From contig QAMW01000044.1 in the NCBI GenBank assembly GCA_003150235.1, forward strand, positions 62,001-126,000: DNA of 64,000 nt. The letters are read 5' to 3'. Shown in pieces: positions 36,098-44,984 of the stretch (its first letter is position 1; each line of letters begins with the position of its first letter). The notes below the pieces were generated by a model. That model was given only the letters and a program-made list of their open reading frames with translations. It was not told the origin of the DNA and made no database searches. Source of the stretch: Bacteroidales bacterium (GTDB lineage: Bacteria; Bacteroidota; Bacteroidia; Bacteroidales; Muribaculaceae). A program made the translations under genes and the position numbers.

Positions 36098-37501
36098 TCA
36101 ATCAAAGCTTGACCCGTCGAAACAGTGGGTACATATCTTGCATTTAGGCAACCCGATGGCTTTTACCACTGTTTCAATCGAATTGAAACGCAGAGAGGTA
36201 AGACCAAGTTGCTGTCTTATGCGCTCGACCATAGCCTTATATTTAGGCGAATCGGTTGTGGCATATTCCGCAAGATCCTTGTCGGCATCGCCTTCAAGCT
36301 CCTTTATGACACGACGGGTGATAAGTTCCATTTCGCTCTTGGATGCCGTGAAGTTAATGTATTTGCACGGATATATCAAGGGCGGGCAACTGATACGTAT
36401 ATGTACTTCTTTGGCTCCGCAGTCAAAGAGGTCTTTCACATTATCACGAAGCTGAGTGCCGCGCACGATTGAGTCGTCGCAAAATATCACACGCTTGTCA
36501 TATAGCAACGCACGGTTGGGTATCAGTTTCATTTTTGCCACCAGCTCCCTGCGCTCTTGTGTGCTCGGGGTAAAGCTGCGCGGCCAGGTCGGGGTATATT
36601 TTACAATACCGCGTTTATAAGGCACTTTCTTTCCCTCTGCATAGCCGAGCGCCATGCCTATTCCGGAGTCGGGGACTGCACTTACGAAATCGACTTCAGT
36701 GTCATCGTCCTTACCCATTTCAAGCCCGGAATCATAGCGCATAAGATCAACATTACGATTCTCATACTCGCATACAGGATAGCCGTAATATGTCCACAGG
36801 AAGGCACATATCTGCATTTCCTCTTCGGGAGCCTTGAGCTGCTTGATGGAGTCTGCCTTGATTTCTACAATCTCGGCAGGACCGACATTATAGCAAACTT
36901 CAAATCCGAGGTTAGGGAATGCACACGTCTCGCTTGTCACCGCATGTGCACCATCTTTTTTACCGATGATAATCGGGGTTCTGCCAAGACGGTCACGTGC
37001 CGCAATCACGCTGTCCTCTGTAAGAAGCAGCATTGAGCACGAGCCTTTCACACGTCGGTACACATTCTCGATTCCCGATACATAATCTGTACCTTCGCTG
37101 ATAAGGGCTGCAATCATCTCGGTAGGGTTGATGATGTCATAGCTGTGCTCGCAGAAATGATGTCCTTTTGCCAGCAGCTCTTTTTCAAGCGATGAAATGT
37201 TGTTGATACGGCCGACAGTCACTATTGCAAACTTTCCAAGATGGCAGTTCACAATAATAGGTTGGGCATCGGTGTCACTAATGACACCGATGCCCACCTT
37301 GCCGGAAAAATCTTTCAGGTCGCCTTCAAATTTCGACCTGAAATAAGAGTTCTCGATATTATGGATAGAGCGGGTAAACACGCCGTTGTTACAAGTAGCG
37401 ATTCCGGCACGTTTGGTGCCCATGTGGGAATTGTAGTCAACTCCATAGAAAAGCTCGTTGATACACTCGTCATGTTTCGCTATTCCAAAAAATCCTCCCA
37501 T
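36098..37501 (-). CDS. Amidophosphoribosyltransferase (PurF-like) lacking the N-terminal Cys
   Basis: 467 residues of class II glutamine amidotransferase plus phosphoribosyltransferase. True PurF begins M-C-G, and the Cys becomes the N-terminal nucleophile. Here the sequence begins MGGFFGIAKHDE, so the nucleophile is Gly and glutamine hydrolysis should fail. The PRPP-binding loop is intact (VIFCDDSIVRGTQL), and a C-terminal CKICTHC may coordinate an Fe-S cluster as in Bacillus PurF. It lies 14 bp downstream of purL. It could use free ammonia, take part in regulation, or do a different PRPP-linked reaction. It is probably not the main PurF of the cell. Confidence 0.87.
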   Translation of the reverse strand: MGGFFGIAKHDECINELFYGVDYNSHMGTKRAGIATCNNGVFTRSIHNIENSYFRSKFEGDLKDFSGKVGIGVISDTDAQPIIVNCHLGKFAIVTVGRINNISSLEKELLAKGHHFCEHSYDIINPTEMIAALISEGTDYVSGIENVYRRVKGSCSMLLLTEDSVIAARDRLGRTPIIIGKKDGAHAVTSETCAFPNLGFEVCYNVGPAEIVEIKADSIKQLKAPEEEMQICAFLWTYYGYPVCEYENRNVDLMRYDSGLEMGKDDDTEVDFVSAVPDSGIGMALGYAEGKKVPYKRGIVKYTPTWPRSFTPSTQERRELVAKMKLIPNRALLYDKRVIFCDDSIVRGTQLRDNVKDLFDCGAKEVHIRISCPPLIYPCKYINFTASKSEMELITRRVIKELEGDADKDLAEYATTDSPKYKAMVERIRQQLGLTSLRFNSIETVVKAIGLPKCKICTHCFDGSSFD

Positions 37502-37515
37502 ATAAATATATGTTT

Positions 37516-40500
37516 TTACTTTTTGTTGATTGTCTTTTCAATCCATTTGCGGGCATTGACAAAAGCCTCGACCCACGGGGTGACTTCATCGTTTTTATGC
37601 GATTCAGGGTAGTAGCCACACTGCCAGGGGAAGAGCGAGCGCTCCGGATGTGGCATCATCGCCAGATGACGACCGTCGGCGGATGCTATACCCGCGATTG
37701 AGTAGCGCGACCCGTTAGGATTACCGGGATAAGAGGCATAATTATATTTTGCCACGACATTGTATTTTGACAACGGCTCCGGAAGATTAAACTTTCCTTC
37801 TCCGTGAGCCACCCAGATACCAATCTTTGAGCCTGAGAGTGAACCGAGCATCACGGAATTGTTTTCCGGAATCGACAGTCCGAGGAATTGCGACTCAAAT
37901 TTGTGGGATATGTTGTGCTCCATTGTCGCCTTGCGCTCATGCTCGGGATTTATAAGGTTAAGCTCTATCATGAGCTGGCAGCCGTTACATATACCGAGGC
38001 TGAGTGTGTCATTGCGCTTATAGAAGCGCTCAAGTGTGGATTTTGCCTTCTCGTTCCAGAGGAAACCACCTGCCCAGCCTTTTGCTGAACCGAGCACATC
38101 GGAATTGGAGAAGCCTCCGCAGAACACTATCATATTGACATCGTCAAGAGTCTCGCGACCCGACATGAGGTCAGTCATGTGGACATCCTTGACGTCAAAG
38201 CCGGCAACATAAAGTGAATATGCCATCTCGCGGTCACTGTTGACACCCTTCTCGCGTATGATAGCTGCACGTATGCCACTCTTGCCCTCGCGGCGCAAAG
38301 ACAGCCCCATGGATTTCAGTTTGCCGTCAAATCCTTTCGGGAAACGATATCTTATAGGCTGCTTCTTGTAGTTTTCAAAACGCTCAAGCGCACATTTCGC
38401 ACCGCTTTGAACAGAATCCATGAGATAAGAGGAATAGAACCATGCATCGCGCAACTCGTCGATGACAAGAAGGCGCTCAGCTCCGTTATGGCTTATCTCG
38501 ATTACTCTTTCTTTTGCCGGGACTCCTATCGCGCAGAAACGGGCACCTGCTTCTGTCAATACAGCCTCTACCTTTTCAGCTTTAGCATCGGCAACCTGAA
38601 TCACCAATGCCGGATTTTCGGCGAAAAGGATTTTTACAAGGTCAGTCTCGCCAAGGCTATCAAAGGCATCGCCATTAAATTCGATACCGCCGTTCACATT
38701 GGCAAAACACATTTCGAGCAGGGTAGTGACAAGACCTCCGGCTGAGACATCGTGAGCGGCAAGAAGAGCCTTGCTTTTTACAAGCTTCTGCACTGCGTCA
38801 AATGTCTTGACAAACTGTGCGGGATCCTTTACCGAAGGTACATCTTTGCCCAAACGGTTAAGAGTCTGTGCAAATGCCGAACCGCCAAGTTTCAGTTTCT
38901 CACCGGAGAAGTCTATATAATATAATGTGGATTTCTTCGGTTGAAGCACCGGAGATACCGTCTTTTTGACATCGCTTACCTCACCTGCTGCCGAGATGAT
39001 TACCGTACCGGGTGCAAATACCTTGTCATCACCATATTTCTGTGTCATGGAAAGACTGTCCTTGCCGGTAGGTATATTGATGCCGAGAGCACAGGCAAAA
39101 TCGCTACATGCCTCTACAGCACGGTAAAGAGCCGCATCCTCGCCGGGATTCTTACACGGCCACATCCAGTTGGCACTTAATGAGATGCCTTTTATGCCGT
39201 CGCTCAACGGTGCCATGACGATATTGGTCAACGCTTCGGCAACAGCCATCACCGATCCTTTTGCTGAATCAACGAGAGCGGTTTGCGGGGCATGTCCAAT
39301 TGATGTCGCGATACCTGCCTTGCCTTTATAATCGAGAGCCACAACGCCGCAGTCGCTAAGGGGCAACTGGATTTCTCCCTGACACTGCTGACGGGCAATC
39401 TTGCCGGTCACCGAGCGGTCAACCTTGTTGGTGAGCCAGTCTTTACAAGCCACAGCCTCAAGACCAAGCACATCGACTACATATTCGTTGATTTTAGACT
39501 CATCGTATTCTACATCTTTATATGTGGTGACAACTGTCGAGTCGGTCATGACAGTTTTAGGCGAGTTTCCAAACATGTCAGCCATGGCGAGGTCTATAGG
39601 CTTTACACCGTCGGGCTGTTCAAACACAAAACGGTCATCACCCGTAGTTTCACCTACGACATAGAAGGGTGCGCGTTCACGTTCTGCGACACGACGCACA
39701 TATTCGATGTCCTTTTCCTTAATCACCATACCCATGCGCTCCTGACTCTCATTACCCACAATTTCTTTGGCTGAAAGAGTCTTGTCACCGATGGGGAGAG
39801 AGCCTATCTCAATCTTACCGCCGGTAGATTCCACAAGTTCTGACAGTGCGTTCAGATGACCTCCCGCACCATGGTCATGTATCGAGATAATAGGATTATT
39901 GTCGCTTTCTGCAAGCGCGCGTATCACATTGCTTACACGTTTCTGCATCTCGGGATTGGCACGTTGTACGGCGTTAAGCTCAATAGAGTTGTCGTATTGA
40001 CCGGTCTCCACAGAAGATACTGCGCCTCCACCCATACCGATGCGGTAGTTGTCGCCACCCATCACGATGACTTTTTCTCCGGCGACAGGTTCTCCCTTTA
40101 TTGCATCTTTCTTTGCGGCGAATCCAACACCTCCGGCAAGCATGATTACCTTGTCATAGGCATATTTTTTGCCGTTCTCGTCATGCTCGAAAGTAAGTAG
40201 GGAACCGCAAATCAGGGGTTGTCCGAATTTATTGCCGAAATCTGAGGCACCGTTTGATGCCTTGATGAGAATGTCGCAAGGTGTCTGATAGAGCCATGCA
40301 CGCGGATCCATCATCTTTTCCCAGCGATGTTCCAGGGTCATGCGCGGATAAGAGGTCATGTAGACAGCTGTACCGGCTATGGGTAGACTCGCTTTTCCTC
40401 CGCCGAGACGGTCACGGATTTCACCTCCGGTGCCCGTCGCCGCGCCGTTAAACGGCTCAACAGTGGTCGGGAAGTTATGGGTTTCGGCTTTAAGTGAAAT

Positions 40501-41223
40501 AACCGTGTCGACATCCTTTATATCGAAATAGTCGGGACGGTCAGGATTGACAGGGTAGAACTGGTCAATCTTCGGACCTTTTATAAATGCCACATTGTCT
40601 TTATAAGCCGACACAAGCTTGTTGGGGTTGACCTGCGAGGTCTTTTTGATAAGCTTGAAAAGTGATGACGGCTTTTCCTCCCCGTCAATTATAAATGTGC
40701 CGTTGAAAATTTTGTGACGGCAATGTTCCGAATTGACTTGGGAAAACCCAAATACCTCGCTGTCGGTCAGCGGACGACCGAGTTTCTTGCTGAGATCGCG
40801 GAGATACTGCTCCTCGTCGGGACTTAACGCCAGTCCTTCCTTTTTGTTATATTCGGATATATCCTCTATATATACTATGGGATCCGGAGTCTTGGCGACA
40901 GCAAATATTTTGCTGTTAAGTCCGTCGTAAACGCGTTGCAGCATCTTGTCAAATTCAGGCTTCTCCGCGGTTGTACGCCAGAATTCCTCGATTCTGGTGA
41001 TTCCGGAAAGACCCATGTTCTGAGTGATTTCAACTGCGTTTGTACTCCAGGGGGTGATCATCTCGCGTCGAGGCCCCACGAAACGCCCTTTAAGTGATGT
41101 AGACGACAAGGGGGTGGCGCCGCCGAAGAGCCATGACAGCTTCTTGAGGTCATCGTCGCAGAATCGCTGTGATGTCTCGACCGCGATAATGTGACTGGCA
41201 CCTTTTTTGAAGAAAACAACCAT
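37516..41223 (-). CDS. purL: Phosphoribosylformylglycinamidine synthase, single-chain
   Basis: 1235 residues, the large fused form that includes both synthase halves and a C-terminal glutaminase. Visible motifs include LKAETHNFPTTVEPFNGAATG, the metal/ATP region SIHDHGAGGHLNALSE, and the glutaminase nucleophile in LGICNGCQLM with the downstream MMPHPERS. It makes FGAM from FGAR, ATP and glutamine in purine synthesis. It is followed by the PurF-like gene. The promoter is preceded by a tandem repeat that may be an operator. Confidence 0.97.
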   Translation of the reverse strand: MVVFFKKGASHIIAVETSQRFCDDDLKKLSWLFGGATPLSSTSLKGRFVGPRREMITPWSTNAVEITQNMGLSGITRIEEFWRTTAEKPEFDKMLQRVYDGLNSKIFAVAKTPDPIVYIEDISEYNKKEGLALSPDEEQYLRDLSKKLGRPLTDSEVFGFSQVNSEHCRHKIFNGTFIIDGEEKPSSLFKLIKKTSQVNPNKLVSAYKDNVAFIKGPKIDQFYPVNPDRPDYFDIKDVDTVISLKAETHNFPTTVEPFNGAATGTGGEIRDRLGGGKASLPIAGTAVYMTSYPRMTLEHRWEKMMDPRAWLYQTPCDILIKASNGASDFGNKFGQPLICGSLLTFEHDENGKKYAYDKVIMLAGGVGFAAKKDAIKGEPVAGEKVIVMGGDNYRIGMGGGAVSSVETGQYDNSIELNAVQRANPEMQKRVSNVIRALAESDNNPIISIHDHGAGGHLNALSELVESTGGKIEIGSLPIGDKTLSAKEIVGNESQERMGMVIKEKDIEYVRRVAERERAPFYVVGETTGDDRFVFEQPDGVKPIDLAMADMFGNSPKTVMTDSTVVTTYKDVEYDESKINEYVVDVLGLEAVACKDWLTNKVDRSVTGKIARQQCQGEIQLPLSDCGVVALDYKGKAGIATSIGHAPQTALVDSAKGSVMAVAEALTNIVMAPLSDGIKGISLSANWMWPCKNPGEDAALYRAVEACSDFACALGINIPTGKDSLSMTQKYGDDKVFAPGTVIISAAGEVSDVKKTVSPVLQPKKSTLYYIDFSGEKLKLGGSAFAQTLNRLGKDVPSVKDPAQFVKTFDAVQKLVKSKALLAAHDVSAGGLVTTLLEMCFANVNGGIEFNGDAFDSLGETDLVKILFAENPALVIQVADAKAEKVEAVLTEAGARFCAIGVPAKERVIEISHNGAERLLVIDELRDAWFYSSYLMDSVQSGAKCALERFENYKKQPIRYRFPKGFDGKLKSMGLSLRREGKSGIRAAIIREKGVNSDREMAYSLYVAGFDVKDVHMTDLMSGRETLDDVNMIVFCGGFSNSDVLGSAKGWAGGFLWNEKAKSTLERFYKRNDTLSLGICNGCQLMIELNLINPEHERKATMEHNISHKFESQFLGLSIPENNSVMLGSLSGSKIGIWVAHGEGKFNLPEPLSKYNVVAKYNYASYPGNPNGSRYSIAGIASADGRHLAMMPHPERSLFPWQCGYYPESHKNDEVTPWVEAFVNARKWIEKTINKK

Positions 41224-41260
41224 ATTGTTGATCCAGTTATTAAGTGATTGGTTTAGGCTG

Positions 41261-41306
41261 CAAAATTAGTAAAAAACGCTGTAAATTTGCAATAAAACGC
41301 TGTAAA
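41261..41306 (-). promoter_or_regulatory. purL promoter with tandem 13-bp repeat
   Basis: On the minus strand the -7 box TAATTTTG is at 41261-41268, with ATTG at 41290-41293 as -33 (21-bp spacer). The plus-strand 13-mer AAAACGCTGTAAA occurs at 41273-41285 and 41294-41306, exactly 21 bp apart, about two helical turns. One copy sits between -33 and -7 and the other just upstream, a classic arrangement for a repressor or activator. The regulator is unknown. Confidence 0.65.
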
Positions 41307-41371
41307 ATATGCCGGCAGTGTCCGCATTTTACCCTTATAGGTATTTGTCCATAATTTAGACGCGCTCATTA

Positions 41372-41403
41372 TTTGTGATTTTATCATATTATGTATAATT
41401 TTG
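41372..41403 (+). promoter_or_regulatory. First tig promoter, housekeeping type
   Basis: TTTG at 41372-41375, a 20-bp spacer and TAATTTTG at 41396-41403 match the Bacteroidetes primary-sigma consensus. The tig start is about 90 bp downstream. Confidence 0.75.
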
Positions 41404-41439
41404 CAGGCGTAAAATGAAAAGTGTGTCATTTCTGCTTTT

Positions 41440-41455
41440 TGGCACGACTTTTGCA
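41440..41455 (+). promoter_or_regulatory. Sigma-54-like promoter upstream of tig
   Basis: TGGCACGACTTTTGCA matches the sigma-54 consensus TGGCAC-N5-TTGCA, with GG (41441-41442) and GC (41453-41454) separated by the required ten bases. Transcription would start near 41466, about 29 nt before the ATG. The last half also resembles a weak -7 box (GACTTTTG), so the match could be coincidental. An upstream activator site was not identified. Confidence 0.45.
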
Positions 41456-41494
41456 GTAAGTTAGACGTTATAACAGATAATCATACTTTAAATT

Positions 41495-42853
41495 ATGAAC
41501 ATATCACAGGAAAAGACCGGCAACGTAAGCGTCAAGCTGACCGTAGCCATCGAAGAAAACGACTATAAGGACAAGGTCGTAAAAGAACTTAAGGAAATAG
41601 GTAAGAAACATGCCATCCCCGGATTCCGTCAGGGACATGTGCCTTTCGGCGAGCTCAACCGCCGTTTCGGCAAGCAGGTGACCAGCGACGTGATTAACAA
41701 CGAGGTATATGAGGCTGTGGTTAATTATATCCGCGACAACAAGCTTGCTGTTCTTGGTGAGCCTGTGCCCGTTGAAGTAAAGGAGCTTGACCTCAAGAAT
41801 GAAAAAGATTTCACATTCGAGTATGAGCTTGCTCTTGTGCCGGAACTCAATGTCACCCTTGACAAGGAGGTTCACCTTCCTTACTATACCATAGCTGTGA
41901 CAGATGAGATGATTGACGAGCAGGACAAGCATTTCCGTGAGCGTTTCGGCGCCCAGGTGCCCGGCGAAGAGGTAGAGCCTAACGCTCTCGTTAAGGGTTC
42001 TATCATGGAGCTTAATGAAGACGGCTCGGTAAAGACTTCAGATGACGCAATCCAGATGCTCAACGGCATTGTCGCTCCCATGTATTTCAAGGATAAGGCT
42101 GAAGCCGACAAGTTTATCGGCAAGAAAGTCAACGATAAGGTCGTATTCAACCCCTGGAAGACCTGCGAGGGCAATCCTGCCGAACTTTCATCTATGCTTG
42201 GGGTTGACAAGGAAAAAGCAGCCGATGTAAAGGGCGACTTCGAACTTGCCATATCTGAAATCATCGTTCTGCGTCCGGCTGAACTCGGTCAGGAGCTTTA
42301 TGACAATGTACTCGGCAAGGACAAGGCTCACAACGAGGAGGAATATCGTGCGGGCGTGAAGGAGATGATTGCCCGCGAACTTGCCCGTAACAGCGAGATG
42401 CTCTTCCGTGTAGACACAGAAAAGGCTATGCTGGAAAAATACGGCAACATGGAGCTTCCCGCAGAGGTGCTGAAAAAATGGCTTGTGCGCCGCAACGAAG
42501 GTCTCACCGAAGAAAACATCAACGAGGAATATGTCAAGATGGAGCCGGGTCTTAAATGGCAGCTTATCAAGGAACGCCTCGGCGCTATATGCGAAATCAA
42601 GATTGACGAACAGGATCTTATCAATCACGCAAAGGCTATCGCCGCAATGCAGTTTGCCCAGTACGGCATGACTAATATGGACGACGAGACACTTGCCGAT
42701 TATGCAAAACGTATTCTTGCCGACAAGAATTATCGCCCGCGTATCGTGGAAGAAGTTGGCGACATCAAGCTTTTCGATGCCATAAAGGAGAAGGTCACTG
42801 TCGACAACAAGGAAGTATCGCTCGACGAATTTAAGGAAATCGCATCCAAGTAA
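41495..42853 (+). CDS. tig: Trigger factor (ribosome-associated chaperone and prolyl isomerase)
   Basis: 452 residues. The ribosome-binding signature GFRQGHVP is at 43-50. The middle FKBP-like domain follows (VEPNALVKGSIMELNEDGSV) but is divergent, as in Bacteroidetes. The helical C-terminal arms include KWLVRRNEGLTEENINEEY. It is followed by a strong terminator and then clpP. Two candidate promoters precede it. Confidence 0.95.
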   Translation: MNISQEKTGNVSVKLTVAIEENDYKDKVVKELKEIGKKHAIPGFRQGHVPFGELNRRFGKQVTSDVINNEVYEAVVNYIRDNKLAVLGEPVPVEVKELDLKNEKDFTFEYELALVPELNVTLDKEVHLPYYTIAVTDEMIDEQDKHFRERFGAQVPGEEVEPNALVKGSIMELNEDGSVKTSDDAIQMLNGIVAPMYFKDKAEADKFIGKKVNDKVVFNPWKTCEGNPAELSSMLGVDKEKAADVKGDFELAISEIIVLRPAELGQELYDNVLGKDKAHNEEEYRAGVKEMIARELARNSEMLFRVDTEKAMLEKYGNMELPAEVLKKWLVRRNEGLTEENINEEYVKMEPGLKWQLIKERLGAICEIKIDEQDLINHAKAIAAMQFAQYGMTNMDDETLADYAKRILADKNYRPRIVEEVGDIKLFDAIKEKVTVDNKEVSLDEFKEIASK

Positions 42854-42876
42854 GCGGTTGCACCTATAATATCTAC

Positions 42877-42910
42877 GACGGGCGGCACTTCGGTGGCGCC
42901 CGTCGCTTTT
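42877..42910 (+). terminator. Terminator after tig with UUCG loop
   Basis: GACGGGCG (42877-42884) pairs with CGCCCGTC (42897-42904). After a G-G mismatch an inner CAC/GTG closes a TTCG tetraloop, and GCTTTT follows. Confidence 0.87.
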
Positions 42911-42940
42911 AAAGTCATGCAAAATATTATTCCCGAAAAA

Positions 42941-42973
42941 TTTGCATTGACATGATTTTATTTTGTATCTTTG
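42941..42973 (+). promoter_or_regulatory. Promoter of clpP-clpX-recQ
   Basis: TTTG at 42941-42944 and TATCTTTG at 42966-42973 with a 21-bp spacer. The clpP ATG is 30 bp downstream. It overlaps an in-frame TTG at 42971, which is therefore unlikely to be the start. Confidence 0.78.
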
Positions 42974-43003
42974 AATAACAAACAAATAATCGAAAGACAA
43001 CAC

Positions 43004-43693
43004 ATGAATAACGATTTTAGAAATTACGCTGTCAAGCATCTGGGCATGAACGGTCTGGCGCTTGACCAATATATTGCAGCGACTGATGCCGCAAATATCA
43101 CCTCGAGCTATATATCACCCACTATTATAGAAGAACGTCAGCTGAATATCGCGCAGATGGATGTGTTTTCGCGTCTTATGATGGACCGAATCATATTCCT
43201 TGGCACTGAAGTCAATGACTACACGGCAAATGTCATTCAGGCACAGTTGCTGTATCTTGACACTTCCGACCCCGGAAAAGATGTGTCAATCTACATCAAC
43301 TCTCCCGGCGGCTCCGTATATGCCGGTCTTGGCATATACGACACCATGCAGTATATATCAAGCGACGTAGCAACAATATGTACCGGCATGGCGGCTTCAA
43401 TGGCTGCGGTATTGCTCGTGTCCGGCGAAAAAGGCAAGCGTTTTGCACTCAAACATTCGCGTGTGATGATTCATCAGCCGATGGGAGGTGCGCAGGGTCA
43501 GGCTTCCGATATAGAGATTACGGCACGTGAAATCCAGAAGCTAAAGAAAGAGCTCTACACCATCATCGCTGATCATTCAGGTCAGCCTTTTGAAAAAGTT
43601 GAACGCGATTCTGACCGCGACTACTGGATGACCGCCGAAGAAGCAAAACAGTATGGAATGATTGACAACGTACTTGTAAAAGCCAACAAATAA
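43004..43693 (+). CDS. clpP: ATP-dependent Clp protease proteolytic subunit
   Basis: 229 residues from ATG 43004. The catalytic triad is Ser132 in GMAASMAAVLL, His157 in SRVMIHQPMGG and Asp206 in DSDRDYW, with spacing like that in E. coli. The N-terminal extension before the core is typical of Bacteroidetes. It forms the tetradecameric protease chamber with ClpX. It lies 15 bp before clpX and has its own promoter after the tig terminator. Confidence 0.97.
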   Translation: MNNDFRNYAVKHLGMNGLALDQYIAATDAANITSSYISPTIIEERQLNIAQMDVFSRLMMDRIIFLGTEVNDYTANVIQAQLLYLDTSDPGKDVSIYINSPGGSVYAGLGIYDTMQYISSDVATICTGMAASMAAVLLVSGEKGKRFALKHSRVMIHQPMGGAQGQASDIEITAREIQKLKKELYTIIADHSGQPFEKVERDSDRDYWMTAEEAKQYGMIDNVLVKANK

Positions 43694-43708
43694 TCGACGT
43701 TACTGATT

Positions 43709-44953
43709 ATGGCAAAGAAAAAAACGGAACAGGCACAATGCTCTTTTTGCGGGCGACCTGCCGATATGGCTGAAGTTCTCGTGCCGTCGGCTGGTGCCCC
43801 GGGTGTCTATATCTGCTCCGACTGTGTGGAAACCATCAACGGCATTCTACATGATTACAAGGAACAGTCAAAAGATGCTGCGCCCACAAAAATGGACTCT
43901 GTGCCTAAGCCAAAGGAGATTTACGACTATCTCAACCAATATGTGATAGGGCAGGATGAAGCAAAAAAATATCTTGCCGTTGCAGTCTACAATCATTATA
44001 AACGCCTTGCCCAGGATAAAGATGATGATGTGGATATCGAAAAAAGTAATGTGATTCTTGTCGGTCCTACGGGTACCGGCAAGACTCTTCTTGCCAAGAC
44101 TATAGCCAGGATGCTTGATGTGCCCTTCACTATAGTCGATGCCACGGTACTTACCCAGGCGGGATATGTGGGCGAAGATATAGAAAGTCTTCTTACCCGT
44201 CTGCTGCAGGTCGCTGATTATGATGTGGCAAAGGCGGAAAAGGGCATAGTGTTTATCGATGAAATAGACAAGATTGCCCGTAAGGGAGATAATCCATCGA
44301 TAACCCGCGATGTCAGTGGCGAAGGCGTGCAACAAGGTTTGCTTAAACTGCTGGAAGGCTCGGTCGTGAATGTGCCTCCGCAAGGTGGAAGAAAACATCC
44401 CGAACAGCGTATGATACCTGTTGACACCAAAAACATCTTATTTATATGTGGAGGAGCCTTTGACGGAATAGAACAGAAAATCGCCCACAGGCTTAACACG
44501 CATGTGGTAGGATATTCTACCGATCCAGCACGGCAGAGGGTGCAGCGGGAGAATTATCTGAAATTTGTTGCGCCTCAGGATTTAAAGTCATTTGGTCTCA
44601 TCCCTGAGATTATCGGGCGTCTGCCTATTCTCACCAATCTTGAGCCCCTTGACCGCGAAGCCTTGCGCAGAGTGCTTACCGAACCGAAAAATGCTATTGT
44701 CCGTCAATATGAGAAGTTATTTGGCATGGACGGGGTAAAATTGACCTTTGCACCCGATGCCCTTGACCTTATCGTTGACAAGGCTATCGAATATAAGCTC
44801 GGCGCGAGAGGCTTACGCTCAATCGTTGAGACAATAATGATTGATTCGATGTTTGATGTTCCATCTTCCGGCGTGAAAGAATTCACGGTTACAAAAGAAT
44901 ACGCGCTGGATAAACTCCAAAAAGCTAACTTTGAGATAAACAAGACAGAATAA
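43709..44953 (+). CDS. clpX: ATP-dependent Clp protease ATP-binding subunit ClpX
   Basis: 414 residues. The zinc domain has C11, C14, C36 and C39. The AAA module has Walker A GPTGTGKTLLA and Walker B IVFIDEIDKIA, plus the sensor region DVSGEGVQQGLLKLLEGS. It recognises and unfolds ClpP substrates. It lies between clpP and recQ. Confidence 0.97.
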   Translation: MAKKKTEQAQCSFCGRPADMAEVLVPSAGAPGVYICSDCVETINGILHDYKEQSKDAAPTKMDSVPKPKEIYDYLNQYVIGQDEAKKYLAVAVYNHYKRLAQDKDDDVDIEKSNVILVGPTGTGKTLLAKTIARMLDVPFTIVDATVLTQAGYVGEDIESLLTRLLQVADYDVAKAEKGIVFIDEIDKIARKGDNPSITRDVSGEGVQQGLLKLLEGSVVNVPPQGGRKHPEQRMIPVDTKNILFICGGAFDGIEQKIAHRLNTHVVGYSTDPARQRVQRENYLKFVAPQDLKSFGLIPEIIGRLPILTNLEPLDREALRRVLTEPKNAIVRQYEKLFGMDGVKLTFAPDALDLIVDKAIEYKLGARGLRSIVETIMIDSMFDVPSSGVKEFTVTKEYALDKLQKANFEINKTE

Positions 44954-44984
44954 CAAATATAGAAACAGACTTGGATAAAACCTT

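Noticed and set aside
42188..43069. A 293-codon open frame on the minus strand across tig and clpP
   Set aside because: It overlaps the tig terminator and the clpP promoter and is the complement of two well-defined genes.
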